A DNA stretch of 64,000 bases from Ophiodon elongatus. Its lineage: Eukaryota; Chordata; Actinopteri; Perciformes; Hexagrammidae. Shown here in pieces: positions 36,691 to 46,262 of the stretch (positions within the stretch are counted from its first letter, which is position 1; every line of letters begins with the position of its first letter). A model generated the notes under the pieces. It ran no database searches. It worked only from the letters and a program-made list of their open reading frames with translations, and was not told the DNA's origin. The DNA is taken from assembly GCA_016806645.1 (NCBI GenBank), contig JACSYO010001857.1:2812501-2876500 (forward strand). The letters run 5' to 3'. The translations under genes were made by a program, and so were the position numbers.

Positions 36691-36928
36691 TCCATCAACG
36701 ACACATCAGTACACACATGCACACACACACACACATATATATACTTTCAAACCAGCCAGCAGAGAGGCATGCGATACGCATGCCTTAACAACGCATGTGT
36801 GACTGTGGCATGATGGATATTCTGCAGGTAGTGTTACATTGGAGAGAGACAAAGTGATGAAAGAGGATTAAAGGTTGCTTATGGGATCTATCAATCTCTT
36901 TGAATTGTATGCATGCATGTACAGTCTT

Positions 36929-36936
36929 ATCCATCC

Positions 36937-36996
<60 letters not shown>

Positions 36997-37023
36997 GTCT
37001 GTCTGTCTATCTGTCTGTTTGTC
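36929..37023. repeat. (TCTA)n/(TCTG)n tetranucleotide array
   Basis: About 16 TCTA units followed by TCTG variants. It creates a spurious SIYLSIYL peptide in the plus frames. Confidence 0.97.
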
Positions 37024-37275
37024 TTTTATGTTTATCTCACTCTCTTTCTGTTTCTTTCTTTTTCCCTCCATCCCCTCCCCAATTTTTTTTTTTCTGTGAA
37101 TCTCTGACGGAGATGCATGGTGTTTCTAATTTGGCATGCAGACATTAATTCCAGCACAGCTGCTGCCTCTTCCTCCTCCTCCTCCCTCCATCCTCTCCCC
37201 CCTCCCCCTCCCTCAGCCACCCCCACCCACCCCCTCAACCCCACGTCTCCTCCTCCCTCCCTCTCTCCCTGAAGG
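37024..37275. other. Pyrimidine tract with short unique core
   Basis: Strongly C/T-biased on the plus strand (37040-37095 and 37160-37275) with a unique 60-bp core (37096-37158) that includes GGCATGCAGACATTAATTCC. Confidence 0.6.
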
Positions 37276-38129
37276 CTTCTCTCTAATGTGCAGCTTCAGA
37301 GAGGCGCGGCAAATTAACACCATTTGTTCTGCGGAGCATGCCTTCTTCTCAACACTACAAGCATATCTTATGAGGTTTGTCTAAATGTGAGAGGGAGCAG
37401 GAAAGAGAAATGTTGCAATGTTTTTTTTCCCCCTATTCAAATCTACAAGCCCAAAACACATTTCAGCGAGACTTTTTTGTTTTATTTTTACACAAGAGAT
37501 TGCAAACCTTGCTTCTTTCTTATCTCTTCAGAGTTGTGCCTTCAGCAATAGACAGTCTTTTGCGTCTACTCACCAGCACTGACGGAGATCAAACTGTGAA
37601 AATTGTCTCTGTTACAGCAGCCAACATCTGCCCAACTGCTGAGATATATGTCACCTTAGACAAAATGCTGCGGCCGTACTATTCACCTATTAGCACACAT
37701 CAATGAGCTCTCAAAACAAATGTTTTATTCAAAGTTAAACCCCCATTGGAAACAAATATCAGTTTTGTCAGAGGAATAGCAGTTGAAATGGTGGACCATA
37801 TGTGCGAGGAGAGCGAGGTGAGAAAACAGAGCAGTGGAGGTGGAGGAGGACAGGTGGGGGGGAGGAAGGTGTGGAGAGGCAGGAGCATCTGTATACTCCC
37901 AGACAGGTTGTTTTGGTATTCTAAGTCTAGGCTGACAGGAATATTGAATATGGCAGACCTGCCTTTGCATACTGCACACAAAGAAACACAGCCACATGCA
38001 CAGATACACAGCCCTCCAGACGGCCACCTGCCCCCCCACCCCCCTCTCCCCGGCATAGACCCAGCAGGGCTCTCTCTCTGTGGGCACAGCTCCTTTTGAA
38101 CCATGGGCTAATTCCCTTTTGCACTTCTT
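37276..38129. other. Non-coding DNA, no recognised gene
   Basis: Overlapping frames of 75-140 codons cross this stretch on both strands without motifs or splice support. 37806-37880 is GA/GG-biased. Confidence 0.4.
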
Positions 38130-38275
38130 GTCCACCCTCCCTCCCACCCCTTCTTCATCTTCTTTTATTTACTTTTACTTTCTCTCTGCACCCCCTCCCT
38201 CCCAACCTCGCTCTCACCCCACATCTCCTCTCCTTTGCTCCCTCCTCCCTCCTTCCTCCTCCCGCTTGCCTCCGA
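38130..38275. other. Polypyrimidine tract
   Basis: About 145 bp of mostly C and T (CCTCCCT blocks). The mirror of the purine tracts at 31.4 and 35.7 kb. Confidence 0.75.
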
Positions 38276-38539
38276 GATAACAGCATTATTAACTGGCCTA
38301 GTTGACCTACACTCCTGATAAACTCATCCCACCAAGGATCCCTGCTTTTCTTTCCCTGCTGCTGCATGAGGATTACTATCTTATGGACCAGAGAAGGCCA
38401 TAAACATTGAGTGATCGGAATAAAGTCTACCCAGAAAGAGATGGTAGATACAGATACACACAGTTGCAGAGATGGCGAGAAAATTAAAGAAGGTAAGAAA
38501 GGAGGGACAGAGAAGGAAATGTAAAAAAAAAAAATTAAA

Positions 38540-38720
38540 TGTTTAGAGTAGCTAATAATTGAAGAATTATATTAGCTGCTAATTAGCTGATGATATAAAA
38601 GCAATTTGATTAGCTGGAGTGGATGTGGGCCAGAGAGTAGTCAGCTGTGCCTCAGCTGGGAGAGAGCTGAATAACCTCTTTACCACAGGTGCATGCTGGG
38701 ACACTGCAGGGGGATCAGTC
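38540..38720. promoter_or_regulatory. Possible conserved non-coding element
   Basis: Dense TAAT/ATTA cores (AGCTAATAATTGAAG, GCTGCTAATTAGCTGATG, TTTGATTAGCTGG) followed by a TGCCTCAGCTGGG E-box-like site. It has the texture of a homeodomain-bound enhancer. Confidence 0.3.
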
Positions 38721-38979
38721 TCTGCAAATAAACAACTGCTTGAAATCAGAAAAAAAAAATTTTTTGCAAAAACGCAAACCTTCTCTTGTAGCCTCTTTTA
38801 CAATGTTCCCTGGATAGGGCAGAAAACAGGGAAGTGAAAGGGTGTACATTTGAGTTAGAAAGCAATCTGTTGAGGGAGAAACAGACGAGTGAGACAGAGA
38901 CAGGCAGAAAGACATGGATAGAGGGATGCATTGAGAAATGGACAGACAGGCAGGTAGGTTATGTACCTGAAGGCAAATA

Positions 38980-39020
38980 AGAAGAAGAAGAAGAAGAAGA
39001 AGAAGAAAAAGAAGAAGAAA
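38980..39020. repeat. (GAA)n trinucleotide array
   Basis: About 13 GAA/AGA units with one AAAA interruption. Confidence 0.96.
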
Positions 39021-39299
39021 GGAGCGATGAAGTGCTTCTGCACTTGGAAAGCTGCCGCCACATCTGCTCATCCATGGTGTCTGCGCGACAACCATCAGCT
39101 GTCATTTTGGACCACAGTCAAGTGGAGCAGAGGTACCGCCTGGCTCCCTGCCTCCTTTTGTACCCAGAGCGCTGGTTTGTCTTTGAAAATGAGCCTCTAC
39201 TCTTTCATTCAGCCCTCCTTTCACTTCTTGCTCTCGACCTTAACTTCCTTAAATACAGATTATTTTGTGGGGTTTCAGGTTAATAAACAAAATATGTCC

Positions 39300-39605
39300 A
39301 TTCCAGGTTCCTGGTGCCAGGATATGGAGGGGCACTACTTGGCCAGTGAGGCAAATCATAAATGTTACTTGGGCGTCTGCTGATAAGTAATGGCCTCCAA
39401 ACCTCTGTCCAAACAACAAGCCAATCCATCACGGAAAACATGCCACTAACAGCCCAACAGGATGCATTACTGTGGAGCATTTAGCCCAATTATCACCACC
39501 AAACAAAGAATTTAAGTGTCCCAATGCATTAGGCAGGGTTGTAAATAATGGCATTGTATTTAAGCACTACCATTAGCCTTCACAGACAAACATCAGTTAT
39601 TCAAC
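39300..39605. promoter_or_regulatory. Possible conserved non-coding element
   Basis: About 300 bp of balanced unique DNA without low complexity (GGGCGTCTGCTGATAAGTAA, CCCAATTATCACCACC, TAAATAATGGCATTG). One of the longest such blocks in the window. Confidence 0.3.
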
Positions 39606-39899
39606 ACTCCATTCACTCCCCACCCATCTGCCTAATAAAAGTGAGGGAGAGAAAGAGAAAGAGTGCACGAGAAAGAGAGAAATCAAGAGCATGGTAAAAG
39701 AAAGATAGAAAGGAATGGCAAGACAGGGAATGATCCATCAAAATGCCCACAGATATGGAGTATGGCATGTTTATGTATCCAGGGGAACCGTGCCAATAAA
39801 AAGAAAGAAAAAAAGCATGTGGTGAGTGACTCTGAGAGAAACAGGAAGGTGAGAAGATGCTCTTGCATGTTGAACTGTTGTTGTGCATTAGACAGCCAG

Positions 39900-40060
39900 G
39901 CAGCAGGGTGATGAAATAAATAAATAAGTGGTCTCTGGTCTGTGCGGCGCGGTGCTGTGCTGTGCCGAGGTGCCTGGTTGCCCATGAATATTCCATGAGG
40001 CAGAGAGTGGGGAAGTGTGCTGCCTGGAACATCTGGTCCGGTCCACAGGGACCCTCGTGG
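39900..40060. promoter_or_regulatory. Possible conserved non-coding element
   Basis: GAAATAAATAAATAAG, GCGGCGCGGTGCTGTGCTG and CCCATGAATATTCCATG lie in a CpG-containing block. Called by texture only. Confidence 0.2.
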
Positions 40061-40999
40061 CGAGAAAGCTGCAACTTCAGGAAGAAAAGAGGAAAGGAGG
40101 GAAAAAATGCCAATAAAATGAAGGGAGAAAAAAAAAACAGCAGCAATCAGCAAGGCTGCGCATCATATGGTTGATTTGTTTTGCTAATTCGATTTTAAGA
40201 CCAGCGGCCCCAGTCAGTACAAAACAAACTGAATGAATGAATTTAGTAAGCAAAATAAATCCTGCTCCACAGCATCAGGGTCATCTTTTTTCAGCTTCAG
40301 CTTTGTGTGATCAAACATGTATTTCATACCACATTTGTATATGAGGCACTTGTTTGCATGGTGATAAATTAGCATTCAAATTGGCAAAGCTCAATATAGT
40401 TAGATTTTGGTTGTGAAAGAGCTGTTCAGATTTGTGCTGCTTTTATTCAGAAACCACTCTGAATGACTGTATTGCGTGTGTGACTATGTTGTTAATCACT
40501 GAGTTGTCTATGTTATATTAGTATGTATGCGAGCGGGGAGTTGAGGGTTGAACGTGCAAAGCGGTGATTCAACAGGGCTCGAAGTGAAGAAACCTGTTAG
40601 GATGGAAATGTGAAAATGGTGAAGAGCCGAGCGAGGCAAAGAGGGACTGTTATGAGTATAATGCACATGGCAGATTGCAAAGCAAAGTGGCACAATGACT
40701 GTGGCCTTGGTCATGCATCTGTATTCTTGGAGCGGCCCAAACACTTTGGCTAGATAATGAATATGAGAGACTGTCCTCACCAGAAACATCATTGACGACA
40801 ACGATTTCGCAAAAAGCTTCAATACGTTCAGTTACCCCAGGTAGCCAGCGGACTCAGCCCTATTGCGGCTGAGTGTCGGCTGACTCGGCTGTGTTCCGGC
40901 TCGATGCGGCCAAATGTGAACAAGCTTTGGCCCATTTCATTTTTGCCATATCTGGAACAGATTTAGCTGTTACTGACACGGGCCTATTCTGGCTAAGGC
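40061..40999. other. Non-coding DNA, no recognised gene
   Basis: Only chance frames. CpG content rises from about 40850 (GCGGCTGAGTGTCGGCTGAC), which may mark the left edge of the GC-rich dispersed repeat that follows. Confidence 0.4.
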
Positions 41000-41468
41000 A
41001 TGGTAGCCGGGTTAATCGGCCGCAGATCAGATGATACGATTACAAAGTCGATCATTGATCTCCGCTCCACCTCCTGCACCAGCTCCGGGTCTTTCCCCAC
41101 GTCCCTAGAGCTAGTCTATGCTGCCGGTGATCGGCTCGCCCAGGCCCCCTGCCTGGCCCGCCACCCGCTCCGGGAGGGTGCCCTGGTTTCACTGGTCCGG
41201 GCAAGGTGGCCCTACATTCCGTGGGCCGAAGTGGCCCACAGAATGTAGGGCCACCTCGGCGAGGTGTTGTATAATACAATTGATACAAGGTTTTTTGAAC
41301 CGCTCTTAGTCTGGGCTCTCCCCCAAGAGCTGTTTGCCTTGGGAGACCCTACCTGGGTAGGGCATCAGCATCAGCCCTACCAGGGCTGATCCCTCGGACA
41401 ACATAGCTCCCAGGATCACTGAGCCACTCAAACTCCTCCACCACGTTAAGGTGGCGATTCGCGGAGGA
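41000..41468 (+). repeat. GC-rich dispersed repeat, family uncertain
   Basis: GC- and CpG-rich block with an abrupt right edge where A/T satellite begins. The right half carries CTTGGGAGACCCTAC (about 41338), GACAACATAGCTCCCAGGAT (41397) and CCTCCACCACGTTAAGGTGG (41435), phrases I recall from a repeat found in many fish genomes; I cannot name its class. The left half has no intact ORF (78-82 codon frames only). It includes a snapback hairpin at 41205-41255. Confidence 0.6.
41205..41255. repeat. Near-perfect 23-bp inverted repeat (snapback)
   Basis: Arms 41205-41227 and 41233-41255 pair at 22 of 23 positions around the 5-base loop GAAGT. The arm begins GGTGGCCCTACATTC. The stem is GC-rich, so RNA or single-stranded DNA should fold strongly. 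Confidence 0.92.
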
Positions 41469-43429
41469 GTGTTGTTTATTTTATAATTTTTTATTTCACA
41501 TAATTATTTATATTATATTGTATAAATTATAGATTCTGTTATATTATATAAAATATATATAATTTTGTATTATATTATATAAAATATATATTATATTTGA
41601 TCAAATATTGATTGTGTTATATTATATAAAATATATATATTATAGTTTATTATATTTTATGAAATATAGATTTATTTTATCAAATATAAATATTGTTATA
41701 TAAAATATAGTTTTATTATATAAAATATGGTTTTTATTATATAATATCAAATATATATTATATTTGATCAAATATTGATTGTATTATATTATATAAAATA
41801 TAGATTATAGTTTATTATATTTTATAAAATATAGATTTTACTATATCAAATATAGTTTTTATTATATTAAATATAGTTTTTATTATATAATATCAAATAC
41901 ATATAATATTTTATTATATAAAATATAAATTTTGTTATATAAAATATAGTTATTATTATATAAAATATGTTTTTTATTATATAATATCAAATATATATTA
42001 TATCTTATCAAATATAGATTGTATTATACTATATAAAATATAGATTATAGTTTATTATATGTTAGAAAATATAGATTGTATTATATAAAATATAGTTTTT
42101 ATTATATCAAATATAGTTTTTTATTATATAATGTCAAATATATATAATATTTTATTATATCAAATATAAATTTTGTTATATAAAATATAGTTTTTATTAT
42201 ATAAAATATGTTTTTTATTATATCAAATATAGTTTTTATTATATAATGTCAAATATATATAATATTTTATTATATCAAATATAGATTTTGTTGTATAAAA
42301 TATAGTTTTTATTATATAAAATATGTTTTTTATTATATAATATCAAATATATATTATATTTTATCAAATATTGATTGTATTATATTATATAAAATATAGA
42401 TTATAGTTTATTATATTTTATAAAATATAGATTTTACTATATCAAATATAGTTTATATTATATAATATCAAATATATATTATATTTAATTATATAAAATA
42501 TAAATTTTGTTATATAAAATATAGTTATTATTATATAAAATATGGTTTTTATTATATAATATCAAATATATATTATATTTTATCAAGTATTGATTGTATT
42601 ATATTATATAAAATATAGATTATAGTTTATTATATTTTATAAAATATAGATTTTACTATATCAAATATAGTTTTTATTATATCAAATATAGTTTTTATTA
42701 TACAATATCAAATATATATTATATTGTATTATATAAAATATAAATTTTGTTATATAAAATATAGTTATTATTATATAAAATATGTTTTTTATTATATAAT
42801 ATCAAATATATATTATATTTGATCAATTATTTATTGTATTATATTATATAAAATATAGATTATAGTTTATTATATTTGATAAAATATAGATTTTATTATA
42901 TGAAATATAGTTTTTATTATATCAAATATAGTTTTTATTATATAATATATAATATCAAATATATATTATATTTTATTATATCAAATATAAATTTTGTTAT
43001 ATAAAATATAGTTATTATTATATAAAATATGTTTTTTATTATATAATATCAAATATATATTATATTTGATCAATTATTGATTGTATTATATTATATAAAA
43101 TATAGATTATAGTTTATTATATTTGATAAAATATAGATTTTTTTATATGAAATATAGTTTTTATTATATCAAATATAGTTTTTATTATATAATATATAAT
43201 ATCAAATATATATTATATTTTATTATATCAAATATAAATTTTGTTATATAAAATATTGTTTTTATTATATAAATATGTTTTTTATTATATAATATCAAAT
43301 ATTTATTATATTTTATCATCTAAAATATAGATTTTATTGTATTATATTTAATCAAATATAGATTTTATCATATTGTATTATATCAAATATAGATTATATT
43401 ATATCAAATACAGAATATATCGTAGTATG
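41469..43429. repeat. A/T-only satellite with ~240-bp higher-order unit
   Basis: Nearly 2 kb built from A and T with a few isolated C or G. Basic words are TATCAAATATAG, TTTTTATTATATAA and TATAAAATATAG, each about 12-20 bp. A marker phrase (ATCAAATATTGATTGTATTA and variants) recurs at 41599, 41766, 42006, 42362, 42581, 42821 and 43068. The spacings are 167, 240, 356, 219, 240 and 247, so the higher-order period is about 240 bp with partial-unit gains and losses. Lines starting at 42541 and 42781 align almost base for base at exactly 240 bp. The plus strand repeatedly carries TTTATT, which is AATAAA on the minus strand. Confidence 0.95.
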
Positions 43430-43490
43430 TTACAATACAATACATTACAATATATTATAATACATTACAACACATTATATTACATTACGT
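43430..43490. repeat. Short (TACATTACAA)-type tandem repeat
   Basis: A different repeat family from the satellite next to it: decamer-like TACATTACAA/TATATTATAA/CACATTATAT units between the satellite and the gene's 3' end. Confidence 0.8.
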
Positions 43491-43532
43491 TCCAGGATTC
43501 GTACTTAAACCCATGGAACGTTTGAATTTTTT

Positions 43533-45098
43533 TCAGGCTGAGAGTTTTTGTTTTTTCTTGCTCTCAGAGCCTTTCAGCAGCTCAACATCTGGTAAAACAG
43601 GGAGGGCACACTTCTTCTGCTTCCTGGTCTCATCTTGGTTCTCTTCTTTGACATTGTCAAGTTCAGTTTGAAGGCCCTGATCGACCACCTCCTCAGTCTT
43701 GAGCTTAGCAACCAGCTCCAGGTTGGTTGAGGCCTGTTTTTCTTTCAGGTCCTCCAAGTCTTTGAAATACGTCTTCTCTTTCTCAGAAGCGTTGTCCTTC
43801 AGGGTCCTGATCTCCTCTTCCAGACTTTTCTTCTCAGCCATCAGCTGCTTTGTGGCCTCTAGGTCCTCTTTGGCCTTTTCAGCTTTGGCCTGTGTTTCTT
43901 CATCAAGATGTTTCTGAAGGCTGTCTCTGTTTTCTCTTTCAGCCTCGAGGTCAGTTTTATACCTCTGATTGATCAAGTTTGAAAGTGTCAGCTTCTCAAG
44001 TTCTTTTTGGAGAGCTTCACTTTTATCTTTTTCAACCTTGATCTCTGCTGAGAATGTTTCTTGACTGATTGCGTGAGCCACTTTGAGCTTCCTCACGTCT
44101 TTGTCCAGGGCGTTGTTTTTCTCCTGTACCAGCTTATTTGTCTCCACTTGTTTCTGGAGAGAGTTGGTTTCGGTCACCTGTCTCTGCAGTTCGATGGTAA
44201 GCTGCTTGACCGTCTCCTCCTGGCAGCAGCTGAGGGTTTCGGCGCTTTGCAGCTGCGTCTTCAGCTCTTCCACCTCCTTTACAAGAGCCTCCTTCTCCTT
44301 CTCCTGCTGCCTGATCTTATCCTGGTGCTCTTCTTTGAGCTGGGTGAGTTCTGTCCGGAATCCCTGACTGACCTCCTGCTCAGCTTGGAGCTTAGTGACC
44401 AGGTCCTGGTTGTTTGAGGCCTGTTTATTTTGCAGGTCCTCCAAGTCTTTGAAAAACGTCTTCTCTTTCTCAGAGGCGTTTTCCCGTAGGTTCTGAATCT
44501 CTTCCTTCATCTGGTGAACCAGAGTGTCCTTCTCAGCCACCAGCTGCTTTGTGGCCTCCAGGTCCTCGGACATCTTCCTGGTTTCAACCTTGAGCTGATT
44601 GTCATTGCTAAGGTTGGTCTGATGTTGGAGTTTCAGCTGCTCAAGTTCTTGCTGGAGAGAACGATTTGTTTCTCTCTCAAGCTCGAGCTCTGCTTCGAAC
44701 TTCTGCTGGCTGATGATGTGTGCCACTTTCAGGTCTTCAAAGTCAGACTGAAGCACCTTCTTCTTCTTTGTCTTGATGCTGCTTCGAACCTCAGTGGCAA
44801 TCCTCATGGTGTTCATGGTCTCTGGGTCACTGGCCTTCTTCAGCTTCTCCAGTTCCTTACGTGTGGCCTTCTCTTTGTTAATGAAGAATTCTTTCAGGTT
44901 CTTCTGACGGGCCACCTGCTCTCTAGCCTCCTCCAGTTCTTTCTTGAGCTCCTTCCATGAGTTAGGCTTTGAGCAGTTTTGTTCTGCGGAGTTCTGCGGA
45001 GTAATCGGGCAGGCTCCTGCAGAGTAGATCATCTGTCTGGCTTGATCCTCCATGTCCGTCAGGCCCCGAGGCCTCCTGTTGTTTCTACCCTGCTGCAT
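43533..45098 (-). CDS. Intronless coiled-coil protein with internal duplication
   Basis: Intact single-exon gene of 521 residues; function unknown. The start is the first in-frame ATG (45098-45096, A at -3). An in-frame TAA lies upstream at 45164-45162; the frame continues ten codons upstream of the ATG but only to a TTG. Residues 1-45 are polar and irregular (MQQGRNNRRPRGLTD). From about 48 to 500 it is almost continuous charged heptad sequence with Leu at core positions, typical of a long parallel coiled coil. Two units of about 229 residues are duplicated: EDLEATKQL at 178 and 411, and NASEKEKT-FKDLEDL at 207 and 436; at DNA level the match is offset by 687 bp (44433 versus 43746). Lysine clusters KTKKKK (about 109) and SKKKQKL (near the C-terminus) could be nuclear signals. 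There is no membrane segment or signal peptide. Weak resemblance to myosin-tail, golgin or trichohyalin-like proteins is expected of any coiled coil and is not evidence of identity. Retrogene origin or a lineage-specific single-exon family are both possible. Confidence 0.85.
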   Translation of the reverse strand: MQQGRNNRRPRGLTDMEDQARQMIYSAGACPITPQNSAEQNCSKPNSWKELKKELEEAREQVARQKNLKEFFINKEKATRKELEKLKKASDPETMNTMRIATEVRSSIKTKKKKVLQSDFEDLKVAHIISQQKFEAELELERETNRSLQQELEQLKLQHQTNLSNDNQLKVETRKMSEDLEATKQLVAEKDTLVHQMKEEIQNLRENASEKEKTFFKDLEDLQNKQASNNQDLVTKLQAEQEVSQGFRTELTQLKEEHQDKIRQQEKEKEALVKEVEELKTQLQSAETLSCCQEETVKQLTIELQRQVTETNSLQKQVETNKLVQEKNNALDKDVRKLKVAHAISQETFSAEIKVEKDKSEALQKELEKLTLSNLINQRYKTDLEAERENRDSLQKHLDEETQAKAEKAKEDLEATKQLMAEKKSLEEEIRTLKDNASEKEKTYFKDLEDLKEKQASTNLELVAKLKTEEVVDQGLQTELDNVKEENQDETRKQKKCALPVLPDVELLKGSESKKKQKLSA

Positions 45099-45182
45099 AT
45101 TGTAGCTTGTAGATTCTTGCGTACACAACTCGTGTAGATACAGTCGGTCACTGATGAACAGTTATGATTATATCTGTGGTTT

Positions 45183-45345
45183 ATCTCAGTTGAAATTAAA
45201 TTCCTTTTCTCTCAAAAATGCTTTGTTTCAGTTAAAAAATCCTTCTCCGTCACAATGGTTTGTTTCAGTTAAAAAATCCTTCTCCGTCACAATGGTTTGT
45301 TTCAGTTAAAAAATCCTTCTCTGTCACAAAGTTGTCTCAATCAAA
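45183..45345 (-). repeat. 37-bp tandem repeat upstream of the coiled-coil gene
   Basis: Three near-identical units start at 45222, 45259 and 45296 on the plus strand (TTTGTTTCAGTTAAAAAATC and 17 more bases); units 1 and 2 appear identical. Degenerate flanking units occur at 45183-45221 and 45328-45345. It lies between the TATA-like box and the ATG, so it is probably transcribed as 5'UTR. It has no ATG on the coding strand. Confidence 0.93.
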
Positions 45346-45386
45346 AGGTTGGTTGGGACGGACTGAAGACAGAAGGATCGCTTCTA

Positions 45387-45392
45387 CTTATA
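45387..45392 (-). promoter_or_regulatory. TATA-like box of the coiled-coil gene
   Basis: Minus strand reads TTTGTCTATAAGTAGAAGC; TATAAG is at 45392-45387. A start site about 30 bp downstream (near 45360) would give a 5'UTR of about 260 nt that contains the 37-bp repeats. Inferred from position and motif. Confidence 0.45.
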
Positions 45393-45483
45393 GACAAATA
45401 ATGATTCATGATGCTGATGTTATCATGAGGTCATAACATTCCATGATGTCCTCAAAGCACTCAAAACTTCTGGCTCCTCACAC

Positions 45484-45494
45484 GCTGACTCATG
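45484..45494. promoter_or_regulatory. AP-1-type site upstream of the coiled-coil gene
   Basis: GCTGACTCATG contains the palindromic consensus TGACTCA about 95 bp upstream of the TATA-like box. A single consensus match is only suggestive. Confidence 0.3.
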
Positions 45495-45499
45495 TTCAG

Positions 45500-46009
45500 A
45501 TCGCCACAGCGACCCCTGTGCTTTACATGTTTGCATTCATTTTGAATTGACTGACCTTTTCATGAAGCTTTTCCTTGAAAAAAATAAGTTCGTTTTTAGG
45601 CTCTCTCCACACAATAAGTCAGTACTGTAATTAGGGATGATTTTATGATGCAGGGTCCTCACCAGAAACACACCAGCGCTGGTTGCATACTCTCAAGTTC
45701 ATCAGATATTCCAAACCAGGCGGCCTTGCTGCACGTATCTACTCACTAACCATGACAATGACTCCAACAGAAGGTTTTATAATAAATCAATGATGCCAAA
45801 TTTCCTCGTAAACTTTATTTTATTTTATTAAATTACTCAACTAATCTCATCTTTGAAGATAATCGGTGTTGAGAACAGATCTGTATGCTGTTTTGATATG
45901 AAACAGTTGCTGTTCATCAAGTTTGAGTATTGGTCCTTCACTATATATTTGGTTAATATTTAAATGTCACTTTGTAACATGGGTTTTGTAAATCATCTTT
46001 TAGCACTTT
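45500..46009. other. Non-coding upstream flank
   Basis: AT-rich, no recognised element. Position places it in the distal promoter of the coiled-coil gene. Confidence 0.4.
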
Positions 46010-46262
46010 TTTTTTTTTAACACTTTTTATGACGCCCATGTCTATAATGCCTTATAAACATACCTATGCATTATAAATTGCTTAGAACACTGTATAATTA
46101 TAGTTATAAACACCAATTAATATTCATAATGGTCACCTACTGATACATTTTGAGTGGATCATAGTTTTAATTCATTATATTTTTCTTATTATATCATAAT
46201 CACTGTGATAATGCATTGTAATGTGATTGCAAGTTATTCAAAGTTGTCATTAGTAAAGTGAA
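46010..46262. repeat. Dispersed AT-rich transposon-like repeat
   Basis: AACACTTTTTATGACGCCCA near the left edge, ATGTCTATAATGCCTTATAA inside and CATTAGTAAAGTG at the right edge match the pattern of a teleost non-autonomous element with AACACTTT/AAAGTG ends. Diverged; boundaries approximate. Confidence 0.5.

Noticed and set aside
36875..37148. Frames reading SIYLSIYL
   Set aside because: Direct translation of the TCTA tetranucleotide array.
43699..44960. Plus-strand frames of 72-148 codons opposite the coiled-coil gene
   Set aside because: They are antisense shadows of the minus-strand gene; Leu/Phe/Ser-rich as expected for antisense of Lys/Glu/Gln codons.
45099..45128. Ten-codon N-terminal extension of the coiled-coil gene
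   Set aside because: The extension starts at TTG; the first in-frame ATG is at 45098, so the extension is unlikely in a eukaryote.
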